Assembly (NCBI RefSeq): GCF_021190955.1
Contig: NZ_JAIOAO010000003.1
Span: 1,422,846 to 1,486,845, forward strand
Reading direction: 5' to 3'
Source: Parachryseolinea silvisoli
GTDB lineage: Bacteria; Bacteroidota; Bacteroidia; Cytophagales; Cyclobacteriaceae
Length of the DNA stretch: 64,000 nucleotides
Each line of letters starts with the position of its first letter. The stretch's first letter is position 1. Below, piece after piece: positions 52,464 to 60,983 of the stretch. The translations under genes and the position numbers were made by a program. The notes beneath the pieces are model-generated. The model had not been told where the DNA came from. It made no database searches and worked only from the letters and a program-made list of their open reading frames with translations.

Positions 52464-54125
52464 TCAGTTTTCCGCTAAGTATTCGTGGATGAATTTAATC
52501 GCCATGGCCCCCTCGCCTACGGCCGAGGCTACCCGGTTCATCGCACCCGACCGCACATCGCCCGCTGCGAAAATGCCCGGGCTACACGTCTCCAGCAGGT
52601 ACGGCTCCCGACCGAGCTTCCACGACTTCTTAAAGTCGTCATATTTAAACAAATCCCGACCGGTCTCGATAAACCCCTTGTTGTCCTTGATGATATCCAC
52701 CTGGATCCAGTCCGTGACGGGCCGCGCCCCGATAAAGATAAACAGCGCCACGGCCTTCTCGGTACGTTCCGCGCCCGTCTTCACGTCTTGCAATGTCACC
52801 TCCTCCAACCGCTCTCCCCCGCCCAGCCGGGTAATGACCGAACAGGGCACCACCTCGATGTTGGGCGTCCCCCGGATCTGCTCGATCAGGTAATGCGACA
52901 TCGACTCCGTCAGCGACGGCCGGCGAATGACAATATATACCTTTCGCGCAAACGTCGACAAATACATCGCCGCCTGCCCGGCCGAGTTTCCGCCACCCAC
53001 CACGTATACATCTTGCTCTTTACAAGCATGGGCTTCGGTAGTCGCAGAACCATAATATACACCCGCACCGGTAAACCGCTCTACGTCGGAAGCCTCGAGT
53101 GTACGATAGTCCACCCCTGTGGTCACAACAATGCTGCGCGTATTAAGCTTACTGCCGTCGCTTAGGGTGATGATCTTATAACCATCTTTCAAAGCAATGT
53201 CCACCACCTCCAACGGCGAGATCAACTCCACGCCAAAGCGCGTCACCTGCGAGAGGGCCCGGCGTGACAACTCTGCTCCACTCAGCCCGTTGGGAAAGCC
53301 CAAATAATTTTCGATGCGTGAGCTCGTACCGGCCTGTCCACCCGGCGCGCGTTTTTCAATCAACGCGGTGCTGAGTCCTTCCGATCCTCCGTATACCGCC
53401 GCCGCCAAGCCCGCCGGCCCCGCACCAATGATCGTGACATCGTACATCGTCTTGGTACCCTTGGCACGCATGCCGGTCTTCTCGCCGATATCCCGTGTGC
53501 TGGGGTTGCGCAATACCACGCCGTCGTCAAAAAATACCGCGGGCAGGTCCTTCGTTTCAATATTATTCAGCGACATCAATTCCTTTGCGTCTGGATTCGA
53601 TTCGACATCCTGCCATTGATACGGAATCAAGTTACCCGAAAAGAAGTCTTTGATCTCATGCGAACGCGGAGACCATTGATATCCGACAATGCGAATGCCC
53701 TTGAACGGCGGCACGTGCGTACTCTGCCATTCTTCCAGTTGATCATTCAGTACCGGGTATAACCGCTCCTCCGGCGGATCCCAGGGCTTCATCAGATAAT
53801 AATCGAGCTGCACTTCGTTGATCGCACGAATGGCCGCGTCCGTGTCTGAATACGCTGTCAGCAAAATGCGTTTGGCCTCGGGAAAATAATCCTTTGCCTG
53901 CCGCAAAAACTCCACGCCCAACATCTCGGGCATACGCTGGTCGGATAAAAACATTGCCACCGTCTCACGCTTGTTGCGCAAGTCGTTCAATGAGTCCAGC
54001 GCTTCGCGCGCCGAGGGCGTGCTCAGAATGCGATACTCTTTGCCATACACATTTCGAACATCACGCACGATGGTACGCAACACCTGTGCGTCATCATCAA
54101 CAATAAAAAGTATTGGCTTTGTCAT
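52464..54125 (-). CDS. Receiver / glutaredoxin-like / thioredoxin-reductase-like fusion lacking the redox CxxC
   Basis: The 553-aa protein has three parts. Residues 1-125 are a receiver with acidic pocket DDD at 10-12, phospho-acceptor Asp62 (LSDQRMP), Thr90 and Lys113. Residues about 142-215 resemble a glutaredoxin/thioredoxin fold, but WSPRS (151-155) stands where CPYC would be. From 228 on it is a TrxB-type flavoprotein with GAGPAG (234-239, FAD), GGGNSAGQ (377-384, NAD(P)H) and FAAGDVRSGAMNRVASAVGEG. The redox-active CxxC expected near 359-362 is GSAT instead, and the protein has only three cysteines. It should bind FAD and pyridine nucleotide but cannot be a normal thioredoxin reductase. 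The kinase gene ends 21 bp upstream and is its likely partner. Confidence 0.92.
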   Translation of the reverse strand: MTKPILFIVDDDAQVLRTIVRDVRNVYGKEYRILSTPSAREALDSLNDLRNKRETVAMFLSDQRMPEMLGVEFLRQAKDYFPEAKRILLTAYSDTDAAIRAINEVQLDYYLMKPWDPPEERLYPVLNDQLEEWQSTHVPPFKGIRIVGYQWSPRSHEIKDFFSGNLIPYQWQDVESNPDAKELMSLNNIETKDLPAVFFDDGVVLRNPSTRDIGEKTGMRAKGTKTMYDVTIIGAGPAGLAAAVYGGSEGLSTALIEKRAPGGQAGTSSRIENYLGFPNGLSGAELSRRALSQVTRFGVELISPLEVVDIALKDGYKIITLSDGSKLNTRSIVVTTGVDYRTLEASDVERFTGAGVYYGSATTEAHACKEQDVYVVGGGNSAGQAAMYLSTFARKVYIVIRRPSLTESMSHYLIEQIRGTPNIEVVPCSVITRLGGGERLEEVTLQDVKTGAERTEKAVALFIFIGARPVTDWIQVDIIKDNKGFIETGRDLFKYDDFKKSWKLGREPYLLETCSPGIFAAGDVRSGAMNRVASAVGEGAMAIKFIHEYLAEN

Positions 54126-54146
54126 GCTATATTAAATCATTGATCG

Positions 54147-55556
54147 CTACCCAATGGGGAAGCATATACTAAACTCCGTGCGGCCTGGCTCACTTTTCAT
54201 TTCCAGCCGGCCCGCATGTTGGGTGATGATCTGTCGCACCACCTCCAGGCCCATGCCCGTACCCTTGCCTACCGGTTTGGTCGTGAAGAAGGGCTCAAAT
54301 ATTTTATCCTGGATGTCGGCCGGAATACCCGGACCATTATCAATAATATATACCAGGATGGATTCACGGCTCCGCTGCGTACGAATCTCGAGTATATTCC
54401 CCGTACGTCCCTCCATGGCGTCGATGGCATTGTCGATCAGGTTTGTCCATACCTGGTTCATCGGACCCACAAAAATATTGGCTGCCGGCAATCCTTCTTC
54501 AAATTCCAGCTTCAGCTGTATCTGGTTGTGTTTGATCTTGTGGTTGAGCAACGTCAGCGTTGTCTGAATCCCTGCGTGAATGTCCACGCGCTCTTTTACC
54601 GGCGCCTGGTCCATGTGGGTATAGCTCTTGATCGACGATACCAGTGTATTGATGCGGCGCGAAGCCTCCTGAATTTCATTCACTAGTCGTTCCGTGATCA
54701 GCACCTGATTCATCCATTGAATCACCGGGGGAATGTCTGCTGGCCGTAACAAGCTGCGCAGCGATTCGAGATCTTCTTCAATAAAATCAAAATCCGCAAA
54801 GGTAGCAGCCGCTTCCGCGGAATGGTCCAAACCGTTTCGCTCCAGCCAGTCCGCGAGGGCATCTTCACGCTCCGAGCGCGCCATCATCGACAGCCCGTGC
54901 GCATTGCCGTGTCGCGCCTTAAACAGAACCAGACCGTTGACGTGGTCTACCACTTCATCCGACACGCAAATTTTAATCACTGCCTTGAGCCGCTCCGGCC
55001 CCATGGAAAAATGTCGCTTCAGCTCATGCGCATTGCGCACCACCGCCGCCGAAGGATTATTCAGCTCGTGCGCCAGGCCCGCGGAGAGCTTACCCAACGC
55101 CATGATCTTATCGTCTTGTTGCTGTTGCCGTGTAAAATCACGGATTCTGTCCATCATCACATGCACCAGCGCCGTCGTCAGCTCGGGTTGGCTGGCGATC
55201 ATTTCGGGAAACTTTTCCCGTGGCAGCCGCAGCAGCACTGTGTCGCCCGCAGCATAGGCATCGCCCACTGCCGCTTTCATTCTTGAATACGGCAACAGGC
55301 CGGTGATCTCACCTTTTTCAAACACGCCCAGGTGCTTAACGCCACCCGCTTGCGGCATAAAAATCGACAAGCCCCCCTGCAACACAACGGTCAGTGCGAC
55401 AATCTCTTCGCCCCGGCTAAAATTCTTGACGCCGTCGGCATATGTTTCCAGCGTGCCCTGCTCGGCCAGCCAGTCCAACTGCGCAGGCGGCACTCCGGCA
55501 AGCTCAGGCACCTGGCCCTTCAGCATCGCAGCAACTTCTGCTTTTGTCATACCCAT
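54147..55556 (-). CDS. Sensor histidine kinase with N-terminal cyclic-nucleotide-binding-like domain
   Basis: From the ATG at 55556 (a TTG at 55631 also opens the frame) it is 469 aa. Residues 20-140 form a Crp/cNMP-type beta-roll (FSRGEEIVALTVVLQGGLSIF, KGEITGLLPY), and there is no membrane segment, so the sensor is cytoplasmic. The H-box GLAHELNNPSAAVVRNAHEL places the phospho-His at about 163. An insert of about 120 residues separates it from a second helical region. The ATPase has NLIDNAIDAMEG, DNGPGIP and FFTTKPVGKGTGMGLEV. It is the first gene of the operon with the receiver/TrxR-like fusion and UBP zinc finger, and it is divergent from egtB across about 160 bp. Confidence 0.93.
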   Translation of the reverse strand: MGMTKAEVAAMLKGQVPELAGVPPAQLDWLAEQGTLETYADGVKNFSRGEEIVALTVVLQGGLSIFMPQAGGVKHLGVFEKGEITGLLPYSRMKAAVGDAYAAGDTVLLRLPREKFPEMIASQPELTTALVHVMMDRIRDFTRQQQQDDKIMALGKLSAGLAHELNNPSAAVVRNAHELKRHFSMGPERLKAVIKICVSDEVVDHVNGLVLFKARHGNAHGLSMMARSEREDALADWLERNGLDHSAEAAATFADFDFIEEDLESLRSLLRPADIPPVIQWMNQVLITERLVNEIQEASRRINTLVSSIKSYTHMDQAPVKERVDIHAGIQTTLTLLNHKIKHNQIQLKLEFEEGLPAANIFVGPMNQVWTNLIDNAIDAMEGRTGNILEIRTQRSRESILVYIIDNGPGIPADIQDKIFEPFFTTKPVGKGTGMGLEVVRQIITQHAGRLEMKSEPGRTEFSICFPIG

Positions 55557-55716
55557 TTTTTCGCCTCCCCGATCGTTTATTATAATCACCTGAGGGTCAT
55601 AAAAGTATGCTGAAATTTCCCTTTTATACAATTATCGGGCACACTATTTTAACACCTTGCCGAGGCAGATCGCGAACATTTCCGATCTTCTCACGGTTTT
55701 TACTTTTTCACCACCC

Positions 55717-56871
55717 ATGCACCAAAGGTTCACCACCATCCGGCGTCACACAGAAGACATCTGTCGGCCACTTCAAACCGAAGACTATGTTGTACAACCT
55801 ACCACGGATGTCAGTCCGCCCAAGTGGCACCTCGCCCACAGCACCTGGTTTTGGGAAGAATTTGTGCTGGCCAAACACCAGCCTGGCTACAAGCGCTTCC
55901 ATCCGCGCTACGCCTTCCTCTTTAACAGCTACTACGACAGTGTCGGCGAGCGCGTACTACGTCTGCACCGCGGCAATATGTCGCGGCCCACGGTAGCCGA
56001 AATCCTGGACTACCGCCAGTACGTGGACAAGCAAATGATACGCTTTCTGGAAACCCTGCCTGACCATCTGCACGGCCTGATCGAGATCGGCCTCAACCAT
56101 GAGCAGCAACACCAGGAGCTGCTGTATACCGACATCAAATACATTCTCGGTCACAACCCCCTGTTTCCACCGTACGATCCAAACTTCCGCGAAACGCCGG
56201 CGCTGGCAGCCGCAACATCCGGCTTTACGGACATGCCCGAAGGCCGTTACGCCATCGGCTATACCGGCGCCGGCTTCTCGTTCGACAACGAGCACGCCGC
56301 ACACGAGCAGTTCCTGCTTCCCTATAACATTAGCAACACACTTGAAACAAACGCCGACTACCTGGCGTTCATGGTAGACAAGGGCTATGAAACTTCGCAG
56401 TGGTGGCACAGCGACGGCTGGGCGTGGGTGAAAGAGCACAACGTCAACAGCCCACTGTATTGGCACTACATCGACGGCCGCTGGCATCGTTATGCGTTGT
56501 CGGGCTTACAGGAAATACCGATGGACGAGCCCGTTACCCACATCAGCTACTACGAGGCGGCCGCTTTCGCGGAATGGAAAGGCATGCGTTTGCCTACGGA
56601 ATTTGAATGGGAAGCCGCCGCCAACAAGATCGCCTGGGGCCACCGTTGGGAACACACGAACAGTGCCTACCTGGCCTACCCTGGCTACCAGAAGCCGCCG
56701 GGTGCTATCGGCGAATACAATGGCAAGTTTATGATCAATCAAATGGTGCTGCGGGGTGCCTCGGTGGCAACACCGGCCGGCCACAGCCGCCATACCTATC
56801 GCAATTTTTTCCACCCAAGTCTGCAATGGCAATTTACTGGCATCAGGCTCTGTAAAAAACAAACATGGTAA
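55717..56871 (+). CDS. egtB: EgtB-type sulfoxide synthase (ergothioneine biosynthesis)
   Basis: EgtB is a non-haem iron enzyme joining a cysteine-containing thiol to the imidazole of hercynine using O2. The ATG at 55717 gives 384 aa with the family start (IRRHTEDICRPLQTEDYVVQ). The DinB-like iron-site residues are present: PPKWHLAHSTWFWEE (His38/His41 region) and GLNHEQQHQELLYTD (His128 and His132). The second half is the formylglycine-generating-enzyme-like fold (YEAAAFAEWKGMRLPTEFEWEAA, ending FTGIRLCK). The stop overlaps the egtD start by 7 bp. Whether cysteine or gamma-glutamylcysteine is the donor cannot be told; egtA, egtC and egtE are not in the window. Confidence 0.9.
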   Translation: MHQRFTTIRRHTEDICRPLQTEDYVVQPTTDVSPPKWHLAHSTWFWEEFVLAKHQPGYKRFHPRYAFLFNSYYDSVGERVLRLHRGNMSRPTVAEILDYRQYVDKQMIRFLETLPDHLHGLIEIGLNHEQQHQELLYTDIKYILGHNPLFPPYDPNFRETPALAAATSGFTDMPEGRYAIGYTGAGFSFDNEHAAHEQFLLPYNISNTLETNADYLAFMVDKGYETSQWWHSDGWAWVKEHNVNSPLYWHYIDGRWHRYALSGLQEIPMDEPVTHISYYEAAAFAEWKGMRLPTEFEWEAAANKIAWGHRWEHTNSAYLAYPGYQKPPGAIGEYNGKFMINQMVLRGASVATPAGHSRHTYRNFFHPSLQWQFTGIRLCKKQTW

Positions 56872-57830
56872 TACTCGAAAATAAAACCGCCCCCGTTGCC
56901 GCCGCCGTCATGGCGGGCCTGACACGCAAACCTAAGCAACTCCCCAGCTGGCTGTTTTACGACGAGCAGGGCGATGCCATTTTCCAATCCATCATGCGCA
57001 TGCCCGAGTACTACCCCACGCGCTGCGAGTATGAAATCTTCCAGAAACAAAAGGAAGCCATCCGTCAACAATTCACCGCCGCCGGCACACCGTTCCGCCT
57101 GGTCGAGCTCGGCGCGGGTGATGGTCTCAAAACCGAGCTGCTGCTCAAACACTTCGTCGACCAGCACACAGACTTTGAGTATTGGCCCACCGATATATCC
57201 CCCAACGTACTGGCCATCCTGCAAGAGCGGCTGGAACATTCGCTGCCCACGCTCACCAGCAGCCCGATCGCCCACCGCCACGAAGATGCACTGCGCACCG
57301 TCGCCGAAGACCATGAGCACCGTCATATCTTTATGTTTCTGGGCGCGAACATTGGCAACTATAGTCTGCTGGAAGCACAAGCCTTCGTCAACAACCTGGC
57401 CGGAGCCATGCATGCAGGTGATCTGTTATTCATGGGCTTCGACCTCAAAAAAGATCCGCGCGTAATCCAGGCCGCTTACGACGACCCCCACGGCATTACC
57501 CGCTCCTTTAATCTGAACTTGCTCACACGTCTTAACCGCGAGCTCGGCGCCAATTTCGACATAGACGCATTCGAACATGCCCCGTACTATGACCCTGAAA
57601 CCGGCGCCGCCAAAAGCTACCTGGTCAGTCTCCGCAATCAGGACGTACACATCGAAGCAACACATCAGATCATCCACTTCAACGCCTGGGAAACCATCCA
57701 CACCGAAGTGTCGCTCAAATACGATCTGACCATGATCGAGTCCCTTGCCCGCAAAGCAAACCTGGAGATCGTCCGGCACTTCGCCGATAGCCGCGACTAC
57801 TTCCGCGATATACTCTTCCGTAAACCCTAA
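56865..57830 (+). CDS. egtD: Histidine N-alpha-methyltransferase (ergothioneine biosynthesis)
   Basis: EgtD methylates histidine three times with SAM to give hercynine, the EgtB substrate. The 321-aa protein has PKQLPSWLFYDEQGDAIF, RMPEYYPTRCEYEIF, the SAM-binding LVELGAGDGLKTELLL, PTDISPNVL and FLGANIGNY. The HTEVSLKY segment near residue 275 keeps the Glu and Ser pattern used by EgtD to hold the imidazole ring. It overlaps egtB by 7 bp, so the two are coupled. The pair is enough for the mycobacterial-type route up to the sulfoxide; the final C-S lyase step would need a gene elsewhere. Confidence 0.9.
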   Translation: MVILENKTAPVAAAVMAGLTRKPKQLPSWLFYDEQGDAIFQSIMRMPEYYPTRCEYEIFQKQKEAIRQQFTAAGTPFRLVELGAGDGLKTELLLKHFVDQHTDFEYWPTDISPNVLAILQERLEHSLPTLTSSPIAHRHEDALRTVAEDHEHRHIFMFLGANIGNYSLLEAQAFVNNLAGAMHAGDLLFMGFDLKKDPRVIQAAYDDPHGITRSFNLNLLTRLNRELGANFDIDAFEHAPYYDPETGAAKSYLVSLRNQDVHIEATHQIIHFNAWETIHTEVSLKYDLTMIESLARKANLEIVRHFADSRDYFRDILFRKP

Positions 57831-57895
57831 GGCACCTGGCGAGGTTCATGCTGCACGATGCCGGTATGTGCGCTCGTGAAACGATCGTTTTTGCA

Positions 57896-57903
57896 TATCT
57901 TTG
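57896..57903 (+). promoter_or_regulatory. Candidate -7 promoter box for the two-TM protein gene
   Basis: TATCTTTG is a good match to TAnnTTTG, 19 bp before the ATG at 57923. It suggests the gene can be transcribed apart from egtBD. No -33 element is clear. Confidence 0.45.
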
Positions 57904-57922
57904 CGCTCACATCTACCCGATC

Positions 57923-58414
57923 ATGCTCCTTTTGCCTTTCGAAAAGATCGTCTATAAAACCGCGCTGACATCCGACGAAATACTTTTCCGTCTCTCAAGC
58001 GCCATTGGTCGCCAAGAACTATTCGGAGTCGTTCCGGAAAAACCTTACAAAGGCCGCTTCGGCGATCATATGTTCGAGATTCAGCGTGTCATCACGCACC
58101 GCAATTCTTTTCTCCCAAAAATTTCCGGAGTCATCGACAATGCTCCCAACGGCATAACGATTCACGTAAAAATGAGGCTTCCTATATCTATCCTCATTTT
58201 TATTAGCCTTTGGCTCCTCGCTTTCGGCGCGCACTCCGTTGCATTGATAATCGACCTTCTTGCCACGCGTATACCGCCCAATGCTGAGACATTAGCTCCC
58301 ATCGGCATGTTCTTGTTCGGCTATGGCTTAACCATAGGAGGCTTCAAGTTCGAGAGCATCAAATCCCGAAACGACCTCCGCAAATTGTTTGAAGCCGACA
58401 TCCTCCAAGGATGA
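57923..58414 (+). CDS. Small membrane protein, two TM segments, unknown function
   Basis: The ATG at 57923 is preferred (MLLLPFEKIVYKTALTSDEI); upstream ATG codons lie before the promoter box. The 163-aa protein has a cytoplasmic-looking domain of about 85 residues (FRLSSAIGRQELFG, YKGRFGDHMFEIQRVITHRN). Two membrane segments follow, at about residues 88-115 and 127-143, and then a short charged tail. The phrase GRFGDHMFEI followed by a predicted strand is a pattern I have seen in Bacteroidota hypothetical proteins, but no function is known to me. It is on the same strand as egtBD and convergent with the ABC transporter. Confidence 0.7.
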   Translation: MLLLPFEKIVYKTALTSDEILFRLSSAIGRQELFGVVPEKPYKGRFGDHMFEIQRVITHRNSFLPKISGVIDNAPNGITIHVKMRLPISILIFISLWLLAFGAHSVALIIDLLATRIPPNAETLAPIGMFLFGYGLTIGGFKFESIKSRNDLRKLFEADILQG

Positions 58415-58430
58415 CAAACCAGACACTCCA

Positions 58431-59912
58431 CTACAACCTCCCCCGCCTCAAATGCCGCGGCACCAACCACCATTCCAGTAATTCAAACAACAACTCAATC
58501 CCCACCGCCAACACCGCTGCCGGCACTGCGCCCTGCAAGATCAGTTGAGTATTATTCAACGCTAACCCCGTCACAATAAACTCTCCTAATCCACCGGCGC
58601 CAATAAACGCCGCCAAGGTAGCCGTACCCACATTAATGACCGCCGCCGTACGCATCCCCGTTAGAATCGACGGCATCGCCAACGGCAGCTCCACCAACCA
58701 AAGCCGGTTCCACGGCGTGAGCCCGATACCGGCCGCCACCTTTTTCAACGCAGGGTCTACTATCATCAATCCAACCACCGTATTCCGCAGAATCGGCAGC
58801 AGGGCATATAGGAACAAGGCAATCACCGCCGGCACCAATCCAATGCCAAACAACGGAATCATCAGCGCCAGCAGCGCAATAGAAGGAATGGTCTGCAATA
58901 TCCCCGTCAGGTACAACACAACCTTGGCTATATACGAAACCCGATACAGCACCACCCCCAACGGCAGCGCTACAATAACCGCCGCCAGCAACGCCAGGCC
59001 CGTCAACAGCAAGTGATCCCACACATGCCGCGTGATATCTGCCCAACGTGAAGCAGGCGTGTCAGCCTGCGGCCCAATCAGCTGCTTCGCCCGCAAGAAG
59101 TCGTGGGCAATCGTACGAAAGGGCTTCTCTTCAAACAGCGCCTGCGCATTCAACGCCTGCATCTCCGCCGCCGTAATCTTACCAGTAAGCTTCCGCAGTT
59201 GTTCCTTCGCCTTCGCCGGCAACCCCGCACGATAAAACGACACCGCCTCATACATCGGAAAGAAATGCTTGTTATCTGTCAGCAATCGAAGACCATACTT
59301 GCCAATCTCCCCATCCGTAGAATACGCATCCGTCACATCGATCCGTCCCTCGCGCAATGCCTGATACGCCAGTCCATGCTCCAATCCCACCGGCTGCTGC
59401 GACAGGGAGTATGCAGAGGCCAAAGGCCCCCACCCATCGCGGCGTTTCAAAAATTCATAGCTTAATCCTATTTGCAGGCTAGCATGCTTCTGCAGGTCTG
59501 CAATATCTCGCACAGCCAGGCTATCCGCCTGCCGTGGCCGCATCAGCAAAGCATACGTATTATTAAAACCATAGGAATTCGATATCCGCAAACCCAGCCG
59601 CTGCAAGACCGAGTCGATCGCCTTTACACCTGTCAACTCCGGTGCGCCCAGAATCTCGGCACTCAACGTACCCGTGTACTCCGGATACACATCAATCGCC
59701 CCGCCCTTCAGCGCCTCAAAAGTCACTGCCGTGCCGCCCAGATTAAACCGCCGCTCGACCGTAAAGCCGCCATCCTCCAGGAGCAGCGCTACCATTTCAC
59801 CCAAGATGTACCCTTCGTTAAAATGCTTTGCCCCCACGCGCAGCACATCCTGGCCCAGCGTGACACTGCTCCATACGAACAACAACAGACCGGTGAACAC
59901 ACAACGCTTCAT
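58431..59912 (-). CDS. Fused substrate-binding protein and permease of an OpuC/EgtU-like ABC transporter
   Basis: From the ATG at 59912 (4-bp overlap with the ATPase stop) it is 493 aa. A signal peptide (ending TLGQ) leads into a periplasmic substrate-binding domain of the quaternary-ammonium/glycine-betaine type (VGAKHFNEGYILGEMVALLL, VTFEALKGGAIDVYPEYTGTL, TDAYSTDGEI; about residues 22-285). Six or so membrane helices of an OpuCB-type permease follow, with the EAA-like loop VAAGIGLTPWNRLWLVELPLA. In characterised fused members (OpuF, EgtU) the permease comes first; here the order is reversed. Substrates of the family include glycine betaine, choline, carnitine and ergothioneine. Beside egtBD, ergothioneine or hercynine transport is an attractive but unproven reading. 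Confidence 0.88.
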   Translation of the reverse strand: MKRCVFTGLLLFVWSSVTLGQDVLRVGAKHFNEGYILGEMVALLLEDGGFTVERRFNLGGTAVTFEALKGGAIDVYPEYTGTLSAEILGAPELTGVKAIDSVLQRLGLRISNSYGFNNTYALLMRPRQADSLAVRDIADLQKHASLQIGLSYEFLKRRDGWGPLASAYSLSQQPVGLEHGLAYQALREGRIDVTDAYSTDGEIGKYGLRLLTDNKHFFPMYEAVSFYRAGLPAKAKEQLRKLTGKITAAEMQALNAQALFEEKPFRTIAHDFLRAKQLIGPQADTPASRWADITRHVWDHLLLTGLALLAAVIVALPLGVVLYRVSYIAKVVLYLTGILQTIPSIALLALMIPLFGIGLVPAVIALFLYALLPILRNTVVGLMIVDPALKKVAAGIGLTPWNRLWLVELPLAMPSILTGMRTAAVINVGTATLAAFIGAGGLGEFIVTGLALNNTQLILQGAVPAAVLAVGIELLFELLEWWLVPRHLRRGRL

Positions 59913-60628
59913 AGGTGTGCCAGGTATTCTTCCTTCCAACGATCCAGTTCTTCCTTATTGCCATGCGAGCGAATGCGTCCGTCGTCAATCCACACAAAAG
60001 CATCCGCCAGCTGTTTGGCTTCCTCCCAGTCGTGCGTCACCAAAATCACCGTGCGCGGCTCTGCTGCCTGCCACGCCTGAAAATGCGCATAGATCGCCTG
60101 CTTGGTACCATAGTCCAGCGCGGAAAACGGTTCATCCATCAACAAGATGGGCGGATTCAAAAACATCGCCCTGCACAAACTCACGCGCTGCTGCTCTCCA
60201 CCCGACAGCTCGTGCGGGTACTTGTCCGCATACGCGTTCGGCAACTGTGCCATCGCCAGCAGCGTACGAACCCGCGCCGACAGCATTTCCTGCGACTGCC
60301 CCTGCACCACACCGGACAGGCTTATGTTACGCCCCACCGTCATGTGCGGAAACAACGCTGCGCGCTGCACCACATATCCAATCTGGCGCCGCAGCGCATA
60401 CACCTGCGCATAGTCCAGCGGCTTTCCAAACACTGCCACCGTGCCCGCCTTTGGCCTAAGCATGCCGTTGATGAGCTCCAGCATGGTAGACTTGCCGCTC
60501 CCACTGCGCCCTAGCACAGCCGTCACCGCATATGCAGCAAAGGCATGACTCACACCCCGCAGCAGCGGCGCTGTGTCATAATCAAACGAAACGTCCTGAA
60601 GTTGTATGGGCGATGGGGCTTCCGTCAA
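59909..60628 (-). CDS. ABC transporter ATPase of the OpuCA/EgtV type, without CBS domains
   Basis: The 239-aa ATPase has Walker A GRSGSGKST, Q-loop GYVVQRAALFPHMTV, signature LSGGEQQRV, Walker B ILLMDEPFSALD and the H-loop VTHDWEEA. It ends soon after the nucleotide-binding domain, so it lacks the CBS pair that senses ionic strength in osmoregulated OpuCA proteins. That weakens an osmoprotection reading. Its stop overlaps the start of the fused permease gene in ATGA, so the two make a complete two-gene transporter. Confidence 0.9.
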   Translation of the reverse strand: MTEAPSPIQLQDVSFDYDTAPLLRGVSHAFAAYAVTAVLGRSGSGKSTMLELINGMLRPKAGTVAVFGKPLDYAQVYALRRQIGYVVQRAALFPHMTVGRNISLSGVVQGQSQEMLSARVRTLLAMAQLPNAYADKYPHELSGGEQQRVSLCRAMFLNPPILLMDEPFSALDYGTKQAIYAHFQAWQAAEPRTVILVTHDWEEAKQLADAFVWIDDGRIRSHGNKEELDRWKEEYLAHL

Positions 60629-60685
60629 AAGTGTCAGGTTTGGAAGCCAAGATAGTCAAATCTTTTGCTTAATTCCGTCGTGAGC

Positions 60686-60874
60686 TTATTCCGACGTATA
60701 GGGTGCTGACTCACCACTTTGACAACGGGCTATTCGTTCCGCTAAATCTTTCTCCTGCTCCAACGTCAATCCGCCATGAGCATGCATCACTACCTCATAG
60801 ATCATATACAACGTCCGCTCGTCCATGCGATTAATAAGATCAGTCAACTCCTCGCGAATCTGTGCTGCTCCCAT
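60686..60874 (-). CDS. Antitoxin-like small protein, orphan
   Basis: The 62-aa product begins MGAAQIREELTDLINRMDER, with a short amphipathic helix and a second helix (TLYMIYEVVMHAH), and then GLTLEQEKDLAERI. Small Bacteroidota antitoxins found beside RelE/ParE-type toxins look like this. No toxin gene is adjacent: the next gene downstream on this strand is the ABC ATPase, 57 bp away. It may be a solitary antitoxin, a remnant of a module, or a small regulator. Confidence 0.6.
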   Translation of the reverse strand: MGAAQIREELTDLINRMDERTLYMIYEVVMHAHGGLTLEQEKDLAERIARCQSGESAPYTSE

Positions 60875-60926
60875 AGTGAAACTGGTTTCTAACCGAAAAT
60901 AATCATTTCAGATCGATTTACCAACC

Positions 60927-60959
60927 AAAAAAAACAGCCCGGGCGATTAGCCCAGGCTG
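60927..60959 (-). terminator. Terminator of the 60984-61742 lipoprotein gene
   Basis: A 10-bp stem with one G-U type mismatch (60935-60944 with 60950-60959) is followed on the minus strand by a run of eight T. It lies 25 bp after the lipoprotein stop. Confidence 0.8.
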
Positions 60960-60983
60960 CCTGTATTCACAGCAAGAGAAAGC

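Noticed and set aside
57848..57922. Upstream start for the two-TM protein
   Set aside because: Precedes a good -7 promoter box and adds a Cys/Tyr-rich leader unlike the rest of the protein.
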